NCBI RefSeq assembly: GCF_019093865.1
Contig: NZ_JABJXD010000003.1
Coordinates: 124,001-188,000 of the forward strand
DNA length: 64,000 nt
Reading direction: 5' to 3'
Source: Lentibacillus saliphilus
Lineage (GTDB): Bacteria > Bacillota > Bacilli > Bacillales > Amphibacillaceae
A program made the translations under genes and the position numbers. This document shows positions 29,055 through 41,924 of the stretch, one piece after another. Each line of letters begins with the position of its first letter. Position 1 is the stretch's first letter. Under the pieces are notes generated by a model, which was not told the origin of the DNA, did no database searches, and saw only the letters and a list, made by a program, of their open reading frames with translations.

Positions 29055-29696
29055 TTAACTCTTTCTCCTACTCATCACTAAGCCATCTCCTATAGGCACA
29101 ATCGTGCTATCAAAATCAGGATGGTTCATGACCCACTCATTAAAATGTCGTATCTTTTTTACGAGCGCTCTAAAATGAACAGGCATTTGTGTATCGTCGT
29201 ACACATATCCCTTAAATAAAACGTTGTCCGATATAATGATACCTGTATCACTTAATAGAGCTGATGCCTCATTGAAATAAGCTTCATACTGCCCTTTTGC
29301 TGCATCAATAAATATGAGATCAAAGGGCATCTCACTCTTTAGTTGTGGCAGAATGTCACGTGCATCACCCAAAATCGCGTTGATGCGGCACCCCTTGTCC
29401 ACTATCATTTGAAAATTTCCAACAGCCTGTTGATGGCGCTTCACATCCTTTTCAATTGTCACAATTGATGCATGCTCATAAGCGTCTGCCATTCTCAGAG
29501 CTGAATAACCGATGGCCGTACCAATTTCAAGTATGCGCTTCGGCTGGTGAATTTGAATGAGTTGTAATAAAAATTTTAAACCGTCTTCTTCCATAATGGG
29601 TATGTGATCCCTTTTAGCTTGTTCTTGTAGGTCTTGTACCCATGGAGGCGCTTGTTGATTGAACTGCGCCAAATAGTTCTTCAAACCTTCATTCAT
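29055..29696 (-). CDS. trmR: tRNA 5-hydroxyuridine methyltransferase TrmR (YrrM)
   Basis: A 213-residue O-methyltransferase family 3 protein: LEIGTAIGYSALRMA, VTIEKDVKRHQQA, NAILGDARDILPQL, FDLIFIDAAKGQYEAYF, IISDNVLFKG. In B. subtilis the orthologue YrrM methylates 5-hydroxyuridine at position 34 of tRNAs to 5-methoxyuridine. The start MNEGLKNYL is chosen because an ATG four codons upstream lies on top of the ribosome-binding site. It is 12 bases upstream of udk, without the hydroxylation genes normally found between them. Confidence 0.9.
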   Translation of the reverse strand: MNEGLKNYLAQFNQQAPPWVQDLQEQAKRDHIPIMEEDGLKFLLQLIQIHQPKRILEIGTAIGYSALRMADAYEHASIVTIEKDVKRHQQAVGNFQMIVDKGCRINAILGDARDILPQLKSEMPFDLIFIDAAKGQYEAYFNEASALLSDTGIIISDNVLFKGYVYDDTQMPVHFRALVKKIRHFNEWVMNHPDFDSTIVPIGDGLVMSRRKS

Positions 29697-29778
29697 AATC
29701 AAACACATTCCTATTCAAATTTACGTATCTTAAACGAGATACTCTATACTGTATCGTATTTCGTGATGTGACGTCTTT

Positions 29779-30903
29779 CTATTTTATATGCTCACGCTTA
29801 TTCTGATTATGCTCATCAAGATTTTTAGCGTAATAAATATTGCCTTCTCCATCATGTAAAAAATATACATATTCGGATTCTTCAGGAATCAAAGCAGCTT
29901 CAAGAGCACTCTCTGAAAAGTTCGAGATCGGCCCGACAGGCAACGCCTCAATTTTATACGTATTGTAAGGCGAATCAACTTCTAAATCCTCATACAAAAC
30001 TTTACCCTTATGAATGCCAAGTGCATATAGAACAGTTGGATCGGTTTGTAAGCGCATGTCATTATCTAGGCGATTATGAAAAATGCCTGAAATCATTTTC
30101 CGTTGTTCTTCATTAATCGCTTCTTTTTCGACGATAGACGCGAACGTTAATGCTTCATGAACTGAAAATTCCTGTTCCGTCATCTCATTAAAATATTGTC
30201 CAGCGACCGATTGCGTTTTATCAAGCATCGCCTCAATAATGGATTCAATTGTCGGCTCTTTTTCGTAAATGCTATAAGTCGCTGCAAATAAATAACCTTC
30301 TAACGGTGTTTTAATCCTATCATCTAGTATCGTTTCAGATAATATACCAGGATATTTCTCAATTAAAGCTTGAATATATGACGGATCATTCGCCTTATCA
30401 AGAAATGCCTGTTTATCGAAAGGCAGCTTCTGTGCATAGATGTCGGCAATTTCATCGACTGTCATGCCTTCTGGTATTGTCACCTTGTACATTGGTTTTG
30501 CCAAAATAATGCCTTGCTGCAGAGAATCGATAATCTCATCAATCTTCATCGATCCATTAAACATATAGTCACCGGCTTGAAAATCAGACTCATTTTTAAA
30601 TTTCGTATAAAACCGAAATATACGTGCGTCTTTAATGACACCATTTTCCTCCAAAATTCGTCCAATCGCTGACGTGGATGAGCCAAGTGGTATTGTTACT
30701 TCAATATTTTCTGTTGCGTCTGGATCGACTGGCTGGAGTGAAGATTTAATATAAGAGTAGGCAGAGTAAGCACCGATGATGAAAATAAGTGACAGTGAAA
30801 TAATGATCACAGATACGATTCTTCTCACTGTCCGCGCTTCCTCTCCTCGTTTCTTCATTTTATCTTTATACGCTTTTTTCCATTCACTTTTTTGTTTGGA
30901 CAT
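29779..30903 (-). CDS. mltG: Endolytic murein transglycosylase MltG
   Basis: MltG is a membrane-anchored lytic transglycosylase that cuts nascent glycan strands. The 374-residue protein has a charged N-terminus, one transmembrane helix (about 27-48), a LysM-like domain (TVDEIADIYAQKL), and the YceG catalytic region with the FASIVEKEA motif (catalytic Glu) and LQTDPTVLYALG. A GGGG site precedes the ATG. It lies between yrzB and trmR, as in B. subtilis. Confidence 0.95.
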   Translation of the reverse strand: MSKQKSEWKKAYKDKMKKRGEEARTVRRIVSVIIISLSLIFIIGAYSAYSYIKSSLQPVDPDATENIEVTIPLGSSTSAIGRILEENGVIKDARIFRFYTKFKNESDFQAGDYMFNGSMKIDEIIDSLQQGIILAKPMYKVTIPEGMTVDEIADIYAQKLPFDKQAFLDKANDPSYIQALIEKYPGILSETILDDRIKTPLEGYLFAATYSIYEKEPTIESIIEAMLDKTQSVAGQYFNEMTEQEFSVHEALTFASIVEKEAINEEQRKMISGIFHNRLDNDMRLQTDPTVLYALGIHKGKVLYEDLEVDSPYNTYKIEALPVGPISNFSESALEAALIPEESEYVYFLHDGEGNIYYAKNLDEHNQNKREHIK

Positions 30904-31002
30904 GTTTTTTCCCCTTTCATCCGCTACATTATACTAAAAAAAACCCTGATATGCCACAGTTTTCACGGAGACATATAGAGTGTTAGGCGCATATTATATG
31001 AG

Positions 31003-31043
31003 AAAAAACAGAATAGCTGATGCCTTGTGAGCATCAACTATTC
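31003..31043 (-). terminator. Terminator after yrzB
   Basis: Minus strand: GAATAGTTGATGC pairs with GCATCAGCTATTC (one mismatch) around a 7-base loop, followed by TGTTTTTT. Confidence 0.9.
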
Positions 31044-31057
31044 GTCCTTACATCTGT

Positions 31058-31345
31058 CTACTCGCTTTCCTCTTCGTTAGCAAGTGTATTGAGCATCTCC
31101 TCAACAATTTCCCATTCATCATCTGATTCTATTGGGAAAAGAGCCAAGTCGTTGTCATCATTTTCCTGAGACTCATATCGAAATGCATATACTTCAACTT
31201 CATCCTCATCAGCTTGTTCAACTGGAACAACAGCTATATAAGATTGCTCTGTTTTGTCAACGTCAAATGTAAACAATACTTCAAATAAATGTTCTTCACC
31301 ATTTTCATCTGGGATGATAATGCGTTCTTTTTCTTCAAGTGCCAT
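31058..31345 (-). CDS. yrzB: DUF1292 family protein YrzB
   Basis: A very acidic 95-residue protein: ERIIIPDENGEEHLFEVLFTFDVD, then SYIAVVPVE and VYAFRYE, which is the DUF1292 pattern. No function is assigned. It is the third gene of the conserved yrzL-ruvX-yrzB block downstream of alaS and ends at a strong terminator. Confidence 0.93.
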   Translation of the reverse strand: MALEEKERIIIPDENGEEHLFEVLFTFDVDKTEQSYIAVVPVEQADEDEVEVYAFRYESQENDDNDLALFPIESDDEWEIVEEMLNTLANEEESE

Positions 31346-31362
31346 GATACCACGCCTTCCTT

Positions 31363-31779
31363 TTAATAGTTATGATCCAGATAACTTTGCAATATTAATG
31401 CTGCTGCCATCTTATCGATGACTTTTTTTCGTTTTTTTCTGCTGACATCGGCTTCAAGCAATATTCGCTCAGCCGCCATAGTCGTCAACCGTTCATCCCA
31501 AAGGACTGTCGGGATGTCATATGTGTCTTCTATATAACGTGCATACATCTCAGATGCAACACCGCGTGGTCCAATGGTTCCATTCATGTTTTTGGGATAA
31601 CCAATCACAGCTTTCCCGATATGCCGTTCTTTTATAATTGCTGACAGCTCGGTATCTGCTGACTCTGGGACATTTTCATCCCATTGGATCGTTGTTAAAC
31701 CTTGTGCAGTCAGACCTAATTCATCACTGACTGCAACACCAATTGTTTTACTTCCAACATCCAGTCCAATTGTCGTCAT
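31363..31779 (-). CDS. ruvX: RuvX/YqgF family Holliday junction resolvase-like protein
   Basis: A 138-residue RNase H-fold nuclease. Conserved acidic residues appear in [31 protein letters not shown], and [13 protein letters not shown], with the C-terminal [14 protein letters not shown]. In E. coli the family member YqgF takes part in pre-16S rRNA processing; a role in recombination has also been proposed. The start abuts the yrzL stop codon. Confidence 0.95.
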   Translation of the reverse strand: MTTIGLDVGSKTIGVAVSDELGLTAQGLTTIQWDENVPESADTELSAIIKERHIGKAVIGYPKNMNGTIGPRGVASEMYARYIEDTYDIPTVLWDERLTTMAAERILLEADVSRKKRKKVIDKMAAALILQSYLDHNY

Positions 31780-32049
31780 TTAGTCTTCCTTCTGTTTCTG
31801 TTTTAAATAAAAAGTGACCAGTTCTTCAATGACTTCATCGCGCTCAATTTTTCTAATTAAGTTACGCGCATCCTTATATCTTGGAATATAGGCTGGATCA
31901 CCTGATAACAGATATCCGACAATTTGATTAATCGGATTATAGCCCTTTTCCTTAAGTGACTCATAGACCGTAAACATTATATGTTCAACGTTTTGATCAA
32001 GAGGCTCGTCCGAAAAATTGAACTTCATCGTTTTATCGATATTACTCAT
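31780..32049 (-). CDS. yrzL: IreB family regulatory phosphoprotein (YrzL)
   Basis: An 89-residue small protein matching the IreB/UPF0297 family: [43 protein letters not shown] and [18 protein letters not shown]. In Enterococcus the homologue IreB is a substrate of the IreK kinase and affects cephalosporin tolerance. It directly precedes ruvX with no gap. Confidence 0.95.
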   Translation of the reverse strand: MSNIDKTMKFNFSDEPLDQNVEHIMFTVYESLKEKGYNPINQIVGYLLSGDPAYIPRYKDARNLIRKIERDEVIEELVTFYLKQKQKED

Positions 32050-32148
32050 TGAAACACCTCATTCACATGTTTTTCCTGTTATGCTCTATTTTAACATGTT
32101 TGTTTGATTTATTATACGTGTAATGTCTAGAAGAATACAAACACCCGA

Positions 32149-34791
32149 TTAAGCTTTAATATGATTCGTAATAAATGTTTGAGCTGACTGAAGTGCCTCG
32201 GCAATTTTTTCAGGCTGCTTGCCACCTGCTTGAGCCATATCTGGACGGCCACCGCCACCACCACCGCAAATGGTAGCAGCTTGCTTTATGAGCTGTCCTG
32301 CATGTAAACCACGCTGAATCAAGTCATCAGAAACCCCTGCTGCTAATTGCACCTTGCCATCATTTTCTGCTGCGAGTAAAATCACACCTGAAGATAACTT
32401 CTGCTTTAATTCATCAAGCATGCTTCTAAGTTGGTTCATATTCTTTACATTTACCTTTTGTGTCAGCAACTGGACACCTGATATGGTTTGAATGTCGTCT
32501 AAGATCGATTGTGCTTCCATATGAGACAATTTTCCACTTAAAGATGCCACTTCTTTTTCCAATGTCTTCATGTCATTAAACAACACTTCTATCCGCTCTG
32601 TTACATTGTCATCACGCGTCTTTAACAGTTTAGCAGCTGAATCTAAAACATCTAATTTAGCATTCACAAATTCGAAGGCAGATTGACTCGTTACGGCCTC
32701 GATGCGTCTTGTACCTGCCCCAATCCCTGTTTCTGACATAAGCTTAAAGAGACCAATTTCGGACGTGTTCGTGACATGACACCCTCCACAAAGCTCAACA
32801 CTATAATCTCCAACTTGAACGACCCGTACAACATCCCCATATTTTTCACCAAATAAAGCCATTGCACCTATTTGTTTCGCGTCATCAAGCTGCATGGATT
32901 CAATGGAAACCGGCACTGCTGACCAAATGCGTTCATTGACAATACGTTCAATGTCGTTCATTTCCGATTCTGTCACAGCACTAAAATGTGAAAAGTCAAA
33001 CCTTAACCGATCTGGTGCAACGAGAGAACCAGCTTGGTTAACGTGATCGCCAAGCACATCTTTTAATGCTTGATGTAGCAAATGTGTAGCTGTATGGTTT
33101 TTAACAATAGCGTTTCGGAATGGCTTTTGAACGGTTGCTTGGACCATTTGTCCTGTTGTCAAAGTACCACTTTCAATGCGCACTTTATGAATATGCTGCC
33201 CTTTTGGTGCTTTTTTAACATCAACAACTTGGGCCTTCAAATCATCAGTAAACAATATGCCTTGATCAGCAATTTGCCCACCACTTTCTGCATAAAACGG
33301 TGTTTCTTGTAAAAACACATAAATGTCTTCACCCGTTTGTGCTGAGTCGACAAATGCTTCACCATTAAACAACCGAGTAACCGTCGTTTCTGTTTCCAAC
33401 TCGTCATAGCCGATAAAACGACTCGCAACTTCAAGGTTTGATAGTAATTCATTTTGAATCTGCATTGAATCGACTTTCCCTCGGGCATTGCGAGCTCGCT
33501 CTCTCTGCTTTTCAAGTTCTTTTTCGAAGCCTGCTACATCAATCGTAAAGCCTTCTTCTTTAACATACTCTTCTGTTAGCTCCTTAGGGAAACCGTACGT
33601 GTCTGACAAACGAAATACGTCTTCTCCCGGAAACACATCACTGCCTTTTTGTTTTTCGCGTTCAATAATCTTACCTAAAATCTCAAGACCGTCCTCTAAC
33701 GTTTCATGGAAGCGTTCTTCTTCTGTTCGAATGACTTTTGCAATGTAATCTTGTTGCGACACCACTTCTGGGTAGAAGTCACGCATGATTTCTCCTACAA
33801 TTGGTACGAGCTTGTACATGAAAGGCTCGTTAATTTGAATATATTTAGCAAACCGTATAGCTCTGCGTAAAAGTCTGCGTAACACATATCCTCTGCCTTC
33901 ATTCGAAGGAAGAGCATGATCACCTAACGCAAATGATACCGTCCGAATATGATCAGCAATTACCTTAAAAGCTGTGTCCTGTTGAGCGTTTTGTCCATAT
34001 GTAACACCTGAAATTGCTTCAGTCGCTTTGATGATCGGCATGAACAAATCTGTTTCATAGTTCGTTGGAACATCTTGAATCACTGACGCCATCCGTTCAA
34101 GTCCTAATCCGGTATCGATATTTTTATTTGGAAGTGGCGTGTACGTATCATCTGGATTATGATTAAACTGTGAAAATACAAGATTCCATATTTCCAAATA
34201 ACGGGCATTCTCCCCACCTGGATAAAGCTCAGGGTCTTGTGGATCATTCCCATATCGTTCCCCGCGATCATAAAAGATCTCCGTGTTTGGCCCACTCGGC
34301 CCCTCACCAATATCCCAAAAGTTTTCCTCTAAGCGAATAATGCGTTCCTTCGGTAATTGAATGTCATTCAACCATATATCATAGGCTTCATCATCTTCAG
34401 GATGGACGGTTACTGATAAGCGATCTGGATCAAATCCAATCCATTTATCACTCGTTAGAAATTCCCAAGCCCACTCTATCGCCTCTTGTTTAAAATAATT
34501 GCCAATCGAAAAATTACCGAGCATTTCAAAAAACGTATGGTGTCTTGCTGTATAGCCGACATTTTCAATATCATTCGTTCGAATCGCCTTCTGAGCATTA
34601 ACGATACGAGGATTGTTAGGGACAACTCGCCCGTCAAAATATTTTTTTAACGTTGCGACACCACTATTAATCCACAGTAGCGATGGATCATCTTGAGGAA
34701 CGAGTGAAGCACTCGGTTCTACTTCATGCCCTTTTTCTTTAAAGAAGTCTAAAAACATTCGGCGAATGTCACTTGATTTCAGCTGTTTCAT
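32149..34791 (-). CDS. alaS: Alanine--tRNA ligase
   Basis: AlaRS charges tRNA-Ala. The 880-residue enzyme has the class II core ([42 protein letters not shown]), the editing domain with [16 protein letters not shown] and CGGCHVT zinc ligands, and the C-terminal DHHA1 domain with the glycine-rich [17 protein letters not shown]. The ATG with GGAGG 8 bases upstream is chosen; five earlier codons are open. Expression should depend on the T-box leader upstream. Confidence 0.97.
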   Translation of the reverse strand: MKQLKSSDIRRMFLDFFKEKGHEVEPSASLVPQDDPSLLWINSGVATLKKYFDGRVVPNNPRIVNAQKAIRTNDIENVGYTARHHTFFEMLGNFSIGNYFKQEAIEWAWEFLTSDKWIGFDPDRLSVTVHPEDDEAYDIWLNDIQLPKERIIRLEENFWDIGEGPSGPNTEIFYDRGERYGNDPQDPELYPGGENARYLEIWNLVFSQFNHNPDDTYTPLPNKNIDTGLGLERMASVIQDVPTNYETDLFMPIIKATEAISGVTYGQNAQQDTAFKVIADHIRTVSFALGDHALPSNEGRGYVLRRLLRRAIRFAKYIQINEPFMYKLVPIVGEIMRDFYPEVVSQQDYIAKVIRTEEERFHETLEDGLEILGKIIEREKQKGSDVFPGEDVFRLSDTYGFPKELTEEYVKEEGFTIDVAGFEKELEKQRERARNARGKVDSMQIQNELLSNLEVASRFIGYDELETETTVTRLFNGEAFVDSAQTGEDIYVFLQETPFYAESGGQIADQGILFTDDLKAQVVDVKKAPKGQHIHKVRIESGTLTTGQMVQATVQKPFRNAIVKNHTATHLLHQALKDVLGDHVNQAGSLVAPDRLRFDFSHFSAVTESEMNDIERIVNERIWSAVPVSIESMQLDDAKQIGAMALFGEKYGDVVRVVQVGDYSVELCGGCHVTNTSEIGLFKLMSETGIGAGTRRIEAVTSQSAFEFVNAKLDVLDSAAKLLKTRDDNVTERIEVLFNDMKTLEKEVASLSGKLSHMEAQSILDDIQTISGVQLLTQKVNVKNMNQLRSMLDELKQKLSSGVILLAAENDGKVQLAAGVSDDLIQRGLHAGQLIKQAATICGGGGGGRPDMAQAGGKQPEKIAEALQSAQTFITNHIKA

Positions 34792-34831
34792 GTCCTTGGC
34801 CTCCAATTCAACTAATCACATATTTTAAAAC

Positions 34832-35077
34832 AAAAAAACCCGCCACTGCATATGCAGGGACGAGATAACATCGCGGTACCACCCTATATTATGGACAATA
34901 ACATGTCCATCACTTAAGGCAATATAACGACTTGCACGCCGGCGGGTATCAGCCGCACTCCGGTTTAGCATTCCATGACTCGACATTCAGGATTTCTTTC
35001 AGCCGTGAAAATCCCTCTCTAAGAATGGAGGATCATGTACTCGGAACCATCATCGTATTAATTAAATATCTCATTGT
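34832..35077 (-). promoter_or_regulatory. T-box riboswitch leader of alaS
   Basis: The minus-strand leader contains the T-box core AGGGTGGTACCGCG (34872-34885), which pairs with the tRNA acceptor end, followed by a terminator stem (34839-34864) and a run of seven U. A stem I region with a GCU triplet (34967-34969) that could be the alanine specifier lies upstream. Uncharged tRNA-Ala would stabilise the antiterminator and switch alaS on. Confidence 0.93.
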
Positions 35078-35083
35078 AGCGAT

Positions 35084-35112
35084 ATTATAAAAAACAAAGC
35101 GCAAAATGTCAA
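35084..35112 (-). promoter_or_regulatory. Consensus sigma-A promoter of alaS
   Basis: Minus strand TTGACA, exactly 17 bases, TATAAT: a perfect consensus. The -35 box overlaps the stop codon of the upstream permease gene. Confidence 0.9.
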
Positions 35113-36176
35113 CGATTGTGTCTTAGTTTTAATAAAGGTGGCATAATTGCTCGCAACACCGTTAAAACGGGAACGACAACAATCATCCCTATCACACCAC
35201 CAAGCTGTCCACCTAGCAACAGCGCGAAAATAATCACGATTGGGTGAATTTGGATACTTTTCCCCATAATATAGGGCGAAACGAGATTGCTTTCGATGAG
35301 TTGAATCACGAACAATGATATAAGTAGGGCAATCACTACTTTTGTGGACATTGTAGCTGCAATAAACAAAGCCGGTACAGCTCCTATAATTGGTCCGAAA
35401 TATGGGATGATATTCGTTAAACCCATAATAATAGCGAGTAATAATGCATATTTAATGTCAAGCAAATGAAACGCGATAAATGTCGTCACACTCACAAATA
35501 AACTGACAAAAAACAACCCCCGTATATATTGGCCAAGACTTTCATTCATTGCACTTAACACTTCACGAACAGGCTGTCTATGTTTTTCTGAAATGAGATT
35601 CATTCCATATGATTTAATACTTTCGTAGTCCTTTAACAAATAAAACACAATAACAGGAATAACCGTCAGAAAAATGACGATATCAACAACATTTGCAGCC
35701 ATGTCGAAAATCGCAGTTAATACGCCTCCAACATATTGCTCTAAACCATAAATAATTTGGTCAATTTTTTCATGAACCGTTTCTGGCAAAAATGCTGTTG
35801 ACTCATATACACGATAAATTAAATCACTGTAAGAGCGCATCAATACAGGTAGCTGATCATTCAAATCACGTAATTGCATAATAATCATCGGATAAATACG
35901 ATAGATTAAATAACTCGTGCCACCGAAAAAAAACAAGTAAATAACTAAGATAGCGAGCCATTTGGGAATATGCCAGTTGTGCAACTGCTTAATAATTGGA
36001 TAAAGTAAAAACGCAATTAAACAAGAAATGATAAACGGTGCAAATAATTTAAGTAAAAAAGAAAAGACTGCACCATAAACTGGCGTCAGCTTCACAAGAA
36101 AATAGACTAAAATTAAAAAAATGATCGTACTGATGCTCCAGTACACCAAACGCATCCGCGGTTTATTGTCGAGCAT
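35109..36176 (-). CDS. yrrI: AI-2E family transporter (YrrI-like)
   Basis: A 355-residue membrane protein with about 8 transmembrane helices and the AI-2E/UPF0118 family signatures: PFIISCLIAFLLYPI near the N-terminus, LGQYIRGLFFVS, MGLTNIIPYFGPIIGAVPALF and SPYIMGKSIQIHPIVIIFALLLGGQLGG. Family members export a range of small molecules or ions; the substrate here cannot be told from the sequence. It lies between alaS and a small zinc-ribbon gene, as in B. subtilis. Confidence 0.9.
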   Translation of the reverse strand: MLDNKPRMRLVYWSISTIIFLILVYFLVKLTPVYGAVFSFLLKLFAPFIISCLIAFLLYPIIKQLHNWHIPKWLAILVIYLFFFGGTSYLIYRIYPMIIMQLRDLNDQLPVLMRSYSDLIYRVYESTAFLPETVHEKIDQIIYGLEQYVGGVLTAIFDMAANVVDIVIFLTVIPVIVFYLLKDYESIKSYGMNLISEKHRQPVREVLSAMNESLGQYIRGLFFVSLFVSVTTFIAFHLLDIKYALLLAIIMGLTNIIPYFGPIIGAVPALFIAATMSTKVVIALLISLFVIQLIESNLVSPYIMGKSIQIHPIVIIFALLLGGQLGGVIGMIVVVPVLTVLRAIMPPLLKLRHNR

Positions 36177-36223
36177 AAGTCACCAACTCTCGCAAATCAA
36201 CATTGGGCAATTGGTTACTAAGA

Positions 36224-36409
36224 TCATTCAATATAAAGTTCTTCCTCTGAAAACAAGTCATTGAGTGAGCTTAGTGACCCATCTGCCTCAACTTGATGAA
36301 CGGCTAAAGCGTTGTTCATGATCGACAATTCTATAAAACAATTCCAGCAATAGTATTGTTGTGTGCCTATTTTTCCGAGATTTTTTCCATTACAGTTCGG
36401 ACATTGCAT
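36224..36409 (-). CDS. Small zinc-ribbon protein (YrzQ/YrzR type)
   Basis: A 61-residue protein with C3-x2-C6 and C21-x2-C24 arranged as a zinc ribbon (MQCPNCNGKNLG... YYCWNCFIEL) followed by VHQVEADGSLSSLNDLF. B. subtilis has small genes of this type at the same position between recD2 and yrrI. Function unknown. Confidence 0.85.
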   Translation of the reverse strand: MQCPNCNGKNLGKIGTQQYYCWNCFIELSIMNNALAVHQVEADGSLSSLNDLFSEEELYIE

Positions 36410-36493
36410 CGTGTCAAGCTCCTTTTTTGGAACGTTCTATCAGACACTAGGCTATCCGTTATCCGTTTGGATTATACATCGAGATTGAAAAAA

Positions 36494-38803
36494 TTACATA
36501 AAATCATAAGGCGTAATGTCTGCATCCTCCATTTCTGAATCGTCCTGCTCTGATGGATGGATGCGATTTGTTAACTGCTCAATTAAAGTCGTATACCGTC
36601 TATTCGTATCATGTGTCGCAACACCCGATAAAAATGCCGACACATCACCACAAATAATTAAAGAGCTTTTACTCCTTGTAATGGCGGTATATAATAGATT
36701 TTTGCGTAGCATTCTTCTATAGGCCGACATAACAGGCATGACAACAATAGGAAATTCGCTTCCTTGAGCTTTATGAATGGAAATACAGTACGCATGCATC
36801 ACATTACCGTAGTCTTTTTTTTCATACACAACTTCTTTCCCATCAAATGACAGGACAAGCTGTTCTTGATGCTCTGTGTTCTCTTCTTCTTTAAAGATGG
36901 CGACAATTTCTCCGATGTCGCCATTATAAACGCCATCCTCCGGCTGATTGACGAGTTGGATCATGCGATCACCAACACGGTACACAACATCAAACACATG
37001 AATTTCTCGTCGTTGATTGCTCTTAGGGTTTATTAATGCTTGAAGATGACGGTTGATCGCATGGATGCCAACTTGAGTGCGATACATTGGTGCGAGAACC
37101 TGTATGTCATTAACGTCAATCCCTTTTTGTATCGCCTTACTAAAAATGCCTGTCATAGCATCTAGCATTTGTGACGCATGACACCGAATAAAGCTAAAGT
37201 CTTGATCGTTTTGTAAGTCTGCTTGACCACATACGTCATTTTTTATTTGATGCGCGAGTTTAATAATTTTGGAGCCCTCTTTTTGTCGGTACACTTCGGT
37301 TAACTGTACAGATGGAATGAGACCTGCTTTTAATAAATCAGATAGCACCTGACCGGGGCCAACCGATGGAAGCTGATCTTCATCGCCAACGAGCAGGACT
37401 TGCATATGATCTGGAATGGCTTTGAACAGTTGGTTGGCAAGCCAAATATCAACCATAGAAAATTCATCAATGATTAAAAACGCTCCTTCAAGCTGTTCAT
37501 GCTCATTCTTTTCAAAACCGTTATGACCGTCCCATCCTAACAAACGATGAATGGTGGAAGCCTGTATGCCTGTCGATTCATGGATCCGTTTTGCCGCCCG
37601 TCCTGTTGGAGCTGTTAAGATAAATGGAATATCACTCTTGTGATCATAATCGTTAGGATCAATAGATTTATCATGAATAGCGGCATAAGCCTTTAATATG
37701 CCTTTAATAACGGTTGTTTTTCCTGTACCAGGTCCCCCTGTTAATATCATGACCTTTGAATGCAATGCTTTTTGAATGGCTGCAAATTGATCCTCACCAT
37801 AGCTCAGCACTTCTTCATCCTCAATATTACCAGTAATTTTCATCATATCTGCTAACGTCAGATCCAATTCAACCTCTTGCTCCAGCAATCGTTTTAAGTG
37901 GGCGGCAAATCCATCTTCTGCATAATAAAGAGACGGTAAGTAGACGTTACCGTTTTGAACAATAATCGATTTGGCTGAATTCAGTTCCTCTACCGTAGTT
38001 TGGATCATATCCTCTGTCAGCTCTGCCGTAGCCAAAAGCGTTTTGATCTGTTCAACACATACGTCGATCGGTAAATACACATGTCCGTTCTGTACATGCT
38101 GCTGTAATACATAAATACACCCTGCCCCAATACGATTTGGATGTGTAGCTGACAAGCCGTTTTTTCGAGCGATATCATCAGCTGTACGGAATCCAAAGCC
38201 CTCAATATCATATACATATTGATATGGATCATCCTGCAGCACATCAAGGGCGGTATCTTTATAATGTTTATAAATCTTTTGGGCCATTTTCAGTCCAATT
38301 CCGTATGTTGCCAGTTGAACGGCAATATGCTCAAAGCCTTGATTCTCCTGTAAAGTCTTCCCTAATTTTTCTGCTTTGTCTTCACTTAAACCAGGCACTT
38401 TCCTTAATACATGACGATCATTCAAGATTTTAGATATCGCTTGATCACCAAGAATAGCGACAATCTTCTCAGCTGTCCGCTTACCAATACCGTAAAACAA
38501 ATCGCTTGATAAGTATGCTACAAGACCCGTTTTTGAATCAGGGATACACGTTTTATATGCGTCTACGCGATATTGGATACCGAATTTTGCATGCTGCTGT
38601 AATGCACCATAAAAGAAGTAAAGCGTACCTTCATTAAGTTGAGGTAAATACCCTTTAGCAACAATTTCTTTTTCCTTATACGCTTCATTCGTTTCATGGA
38701 TTTTCAGCTTTACAATGGCAAACTGTTCACTATCATTCACAAAAATGGTATGAAGCAGTTCCCCTTTAATAAAACCCTGTTCAGGACTTTTTTCCGTTTC
38801 CAT
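36494..38803 (-). CDS. recD2: ATP-dependent 5'-3' DNA helicase RecD2
   Basis: RecD2 is a RecD-like helicase acting without RecBC, linked to replication-fork progress and repair. The 769-residue protein has an N-terminal OB-like and helix-hairpin-helix region (GIGKRTAEKI, KVPGLSEDKAEKL), the Walker A motif GGPGTGKTT at about 356-364, Walker B IIDEFSMVD, QLPSVGPG, the SH3 insert, and the C-terminal helicase motif YCISIHKAQGSEF. It ends in the family-typical TPYDFM. It lies downstream of the TPR gene. Confidence 0.95.
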   Translation of the reverse strand: METEKSPEQGFIKGELLHTIFVNDSEQFAIVKLKIHETNEAYKEKEIVAKGYLPQLNEGTLYFFYGALQQHAKFGIQYRVDAYKTCIPDSKTGLVAYLSSDLFYGIGKRTAEKIVAILGDQAISKILNDRHVLRKVPGLSEDKAEKLGKTLQENQGFEHIAVQLATYGIGLKMAQKIYKHYKDTALDVLQDDPYQYVYDIEGFGFRTADDIARKNGLSATHPNRIGAGCIYVLQQHVQNGHVYLPIDVCVEQIKTLLATAELTEDMIQTTVEELNSAKSIIVQNGNVYLPSLYYAEDGFAAHLKRLLEQEVELDLTLADMMKITGNIEDEEVLSYGEDQFAAIQKALHSKVMILTGGPGTGKTTVIKGILKAYAAIHDKSIDPNDYDHKSDIPFILTAPTGRAAKRIHESTGIQASTIHRLLGWDGHNGFEKNEHEQLEGAFLIIDEFSMVDIWLANQLFKAIPDHMQVLLVGDEDQLPSVGPGQVLSDLLKAGLIPSVQLTEVYRQKEGSKIIKLAHQIKNDVCGQADLQNDQDFSFIRCHASQMLDAMTGIFSKAIQKGIDVNDIQVLAPMYRTQVGIHAINRHLQALINPKSNQRREIHVFDVVYRVGDRMIQLVNQPEDGVYNGDIGEIVAIFKEEENTEHQEQLVLSFDGKEVVYEKKDYGNVMHAYCISIHKAQGSEFPIVVMPVMSAYRRMLRKNLLYTAITRSKSSLIICGDVSAFLSGVATHDTNRRYTTLIEQLTNRIHPSEQDDSEMEDADITPYDFM

Positions 38804-38817
38804 CAGACAACCCCACT

Positions 38818-39492
38818 TTACTTGTCTTTACCAACTGAATTCAGACATGCGTCTGCCTTCTGTTTTCCATTTGCAGCTAGCACATGGTCAGGTTGGTTGG
38901 ACAATGCCATATTAAAATGATTACGAGCTGCTTCAAAGTGTTCATAATACATATCAATGACACCTAGATTGTAATGGGCATCGCTGTGTGTAGGCTCAAG
39001 CTCAAGTACGCGCTCAAAAATAACTTTCGCTTCTGTTATAAATTGATTTTGTGCAAGGGCTAAACCATACTGAAAAAAGATCGTCAAATCTTCAGGTAGC
39101 AATTCAGTCGCACGCATAAAGTAAGGTATTGCGAGCTTGGACTGATTTTCCTTATAAAAGGTCATGCCCATCATATAATACACATCGCCTTCTTCAAGAC
39201 CACACGTCATTGCTTGCTGGAACATCTGTCTCGCATCACCATATTGTTCTTGCGCATAATGTACTGTGCCAACCCCGTAATATGCTGTGCCAGCACGAGG
39301 GTCAAGCTCAATGGCCTTCTCATAAAACAAACATGCACGTTCATAATCTTTTATATGGGTTAGTAGGTTGCCAAAATTAATATAGCCTACAGGGTTATTG
39401 GGCTGTTCCTCGATAATTTCACCAAATAACTCAGCGGCTTTCTCATATTGCTTATCTTCCATATGTTTCATGGCTGCTTCTGTTTTAGTCAT
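38818..39492 (-). CDS. yrrB: TPR-repeat protein (YrrB-like)
   Basis: A 224-residue soluble protein built almost entirely of tetratricopeptide repeats (about six), such as PVGYINFGNLLTHIKDYERA, GTAYYGVGTVHYAQEQYGDA and SDAHYNLGVIDMYYEHFEAA. TPR proteins mediate protein-protein contacts. In B. subtilis yrrB is at this position beside mnmA, and a link to tRNA modification or RecD2 is suggested only by neighbourhood. Start ATG with AAAGGGTGAT; an upstream GTG is possible. Confidence 0.9.
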   Translation of the reverse strand: MTKTEAAMKHMEDKQYEKAAELFGEIIEEQPNNPVGYINFGNLLTHIKDYERACLFYEKAIELDPRAGTAYYGVGTVHYAQEQYGDARQMFQQAMTCGLEEGDVYYMMGMTFYKENQSKLAIPYFMRATELLPEDLTIFFQYGLALAQNQFITEAKVIFERVLELEPTHSDAHYNLGVIDMYYEHFEAARNHFNMALSNQPDHVLAANGKQKADACLNSVGKDK

Positions 39493-39525
39493 TTTTATCA
39501 CCCTTTAATCACTTACGCTACTACT

Positions 39526-41797
<2,272 letters not shown>

Positions 41798-41924
41798 AAA
41801 TAACGTTCCTTTCTATATTTCATTCCATCATTTATAATAGCATGAACAAGCTTCTTCTTGCATTTTATCGTTTTCACACTTACGATTTACCTATACAGTT
41901 TATCATGTTAAAGGAACGATGTAT

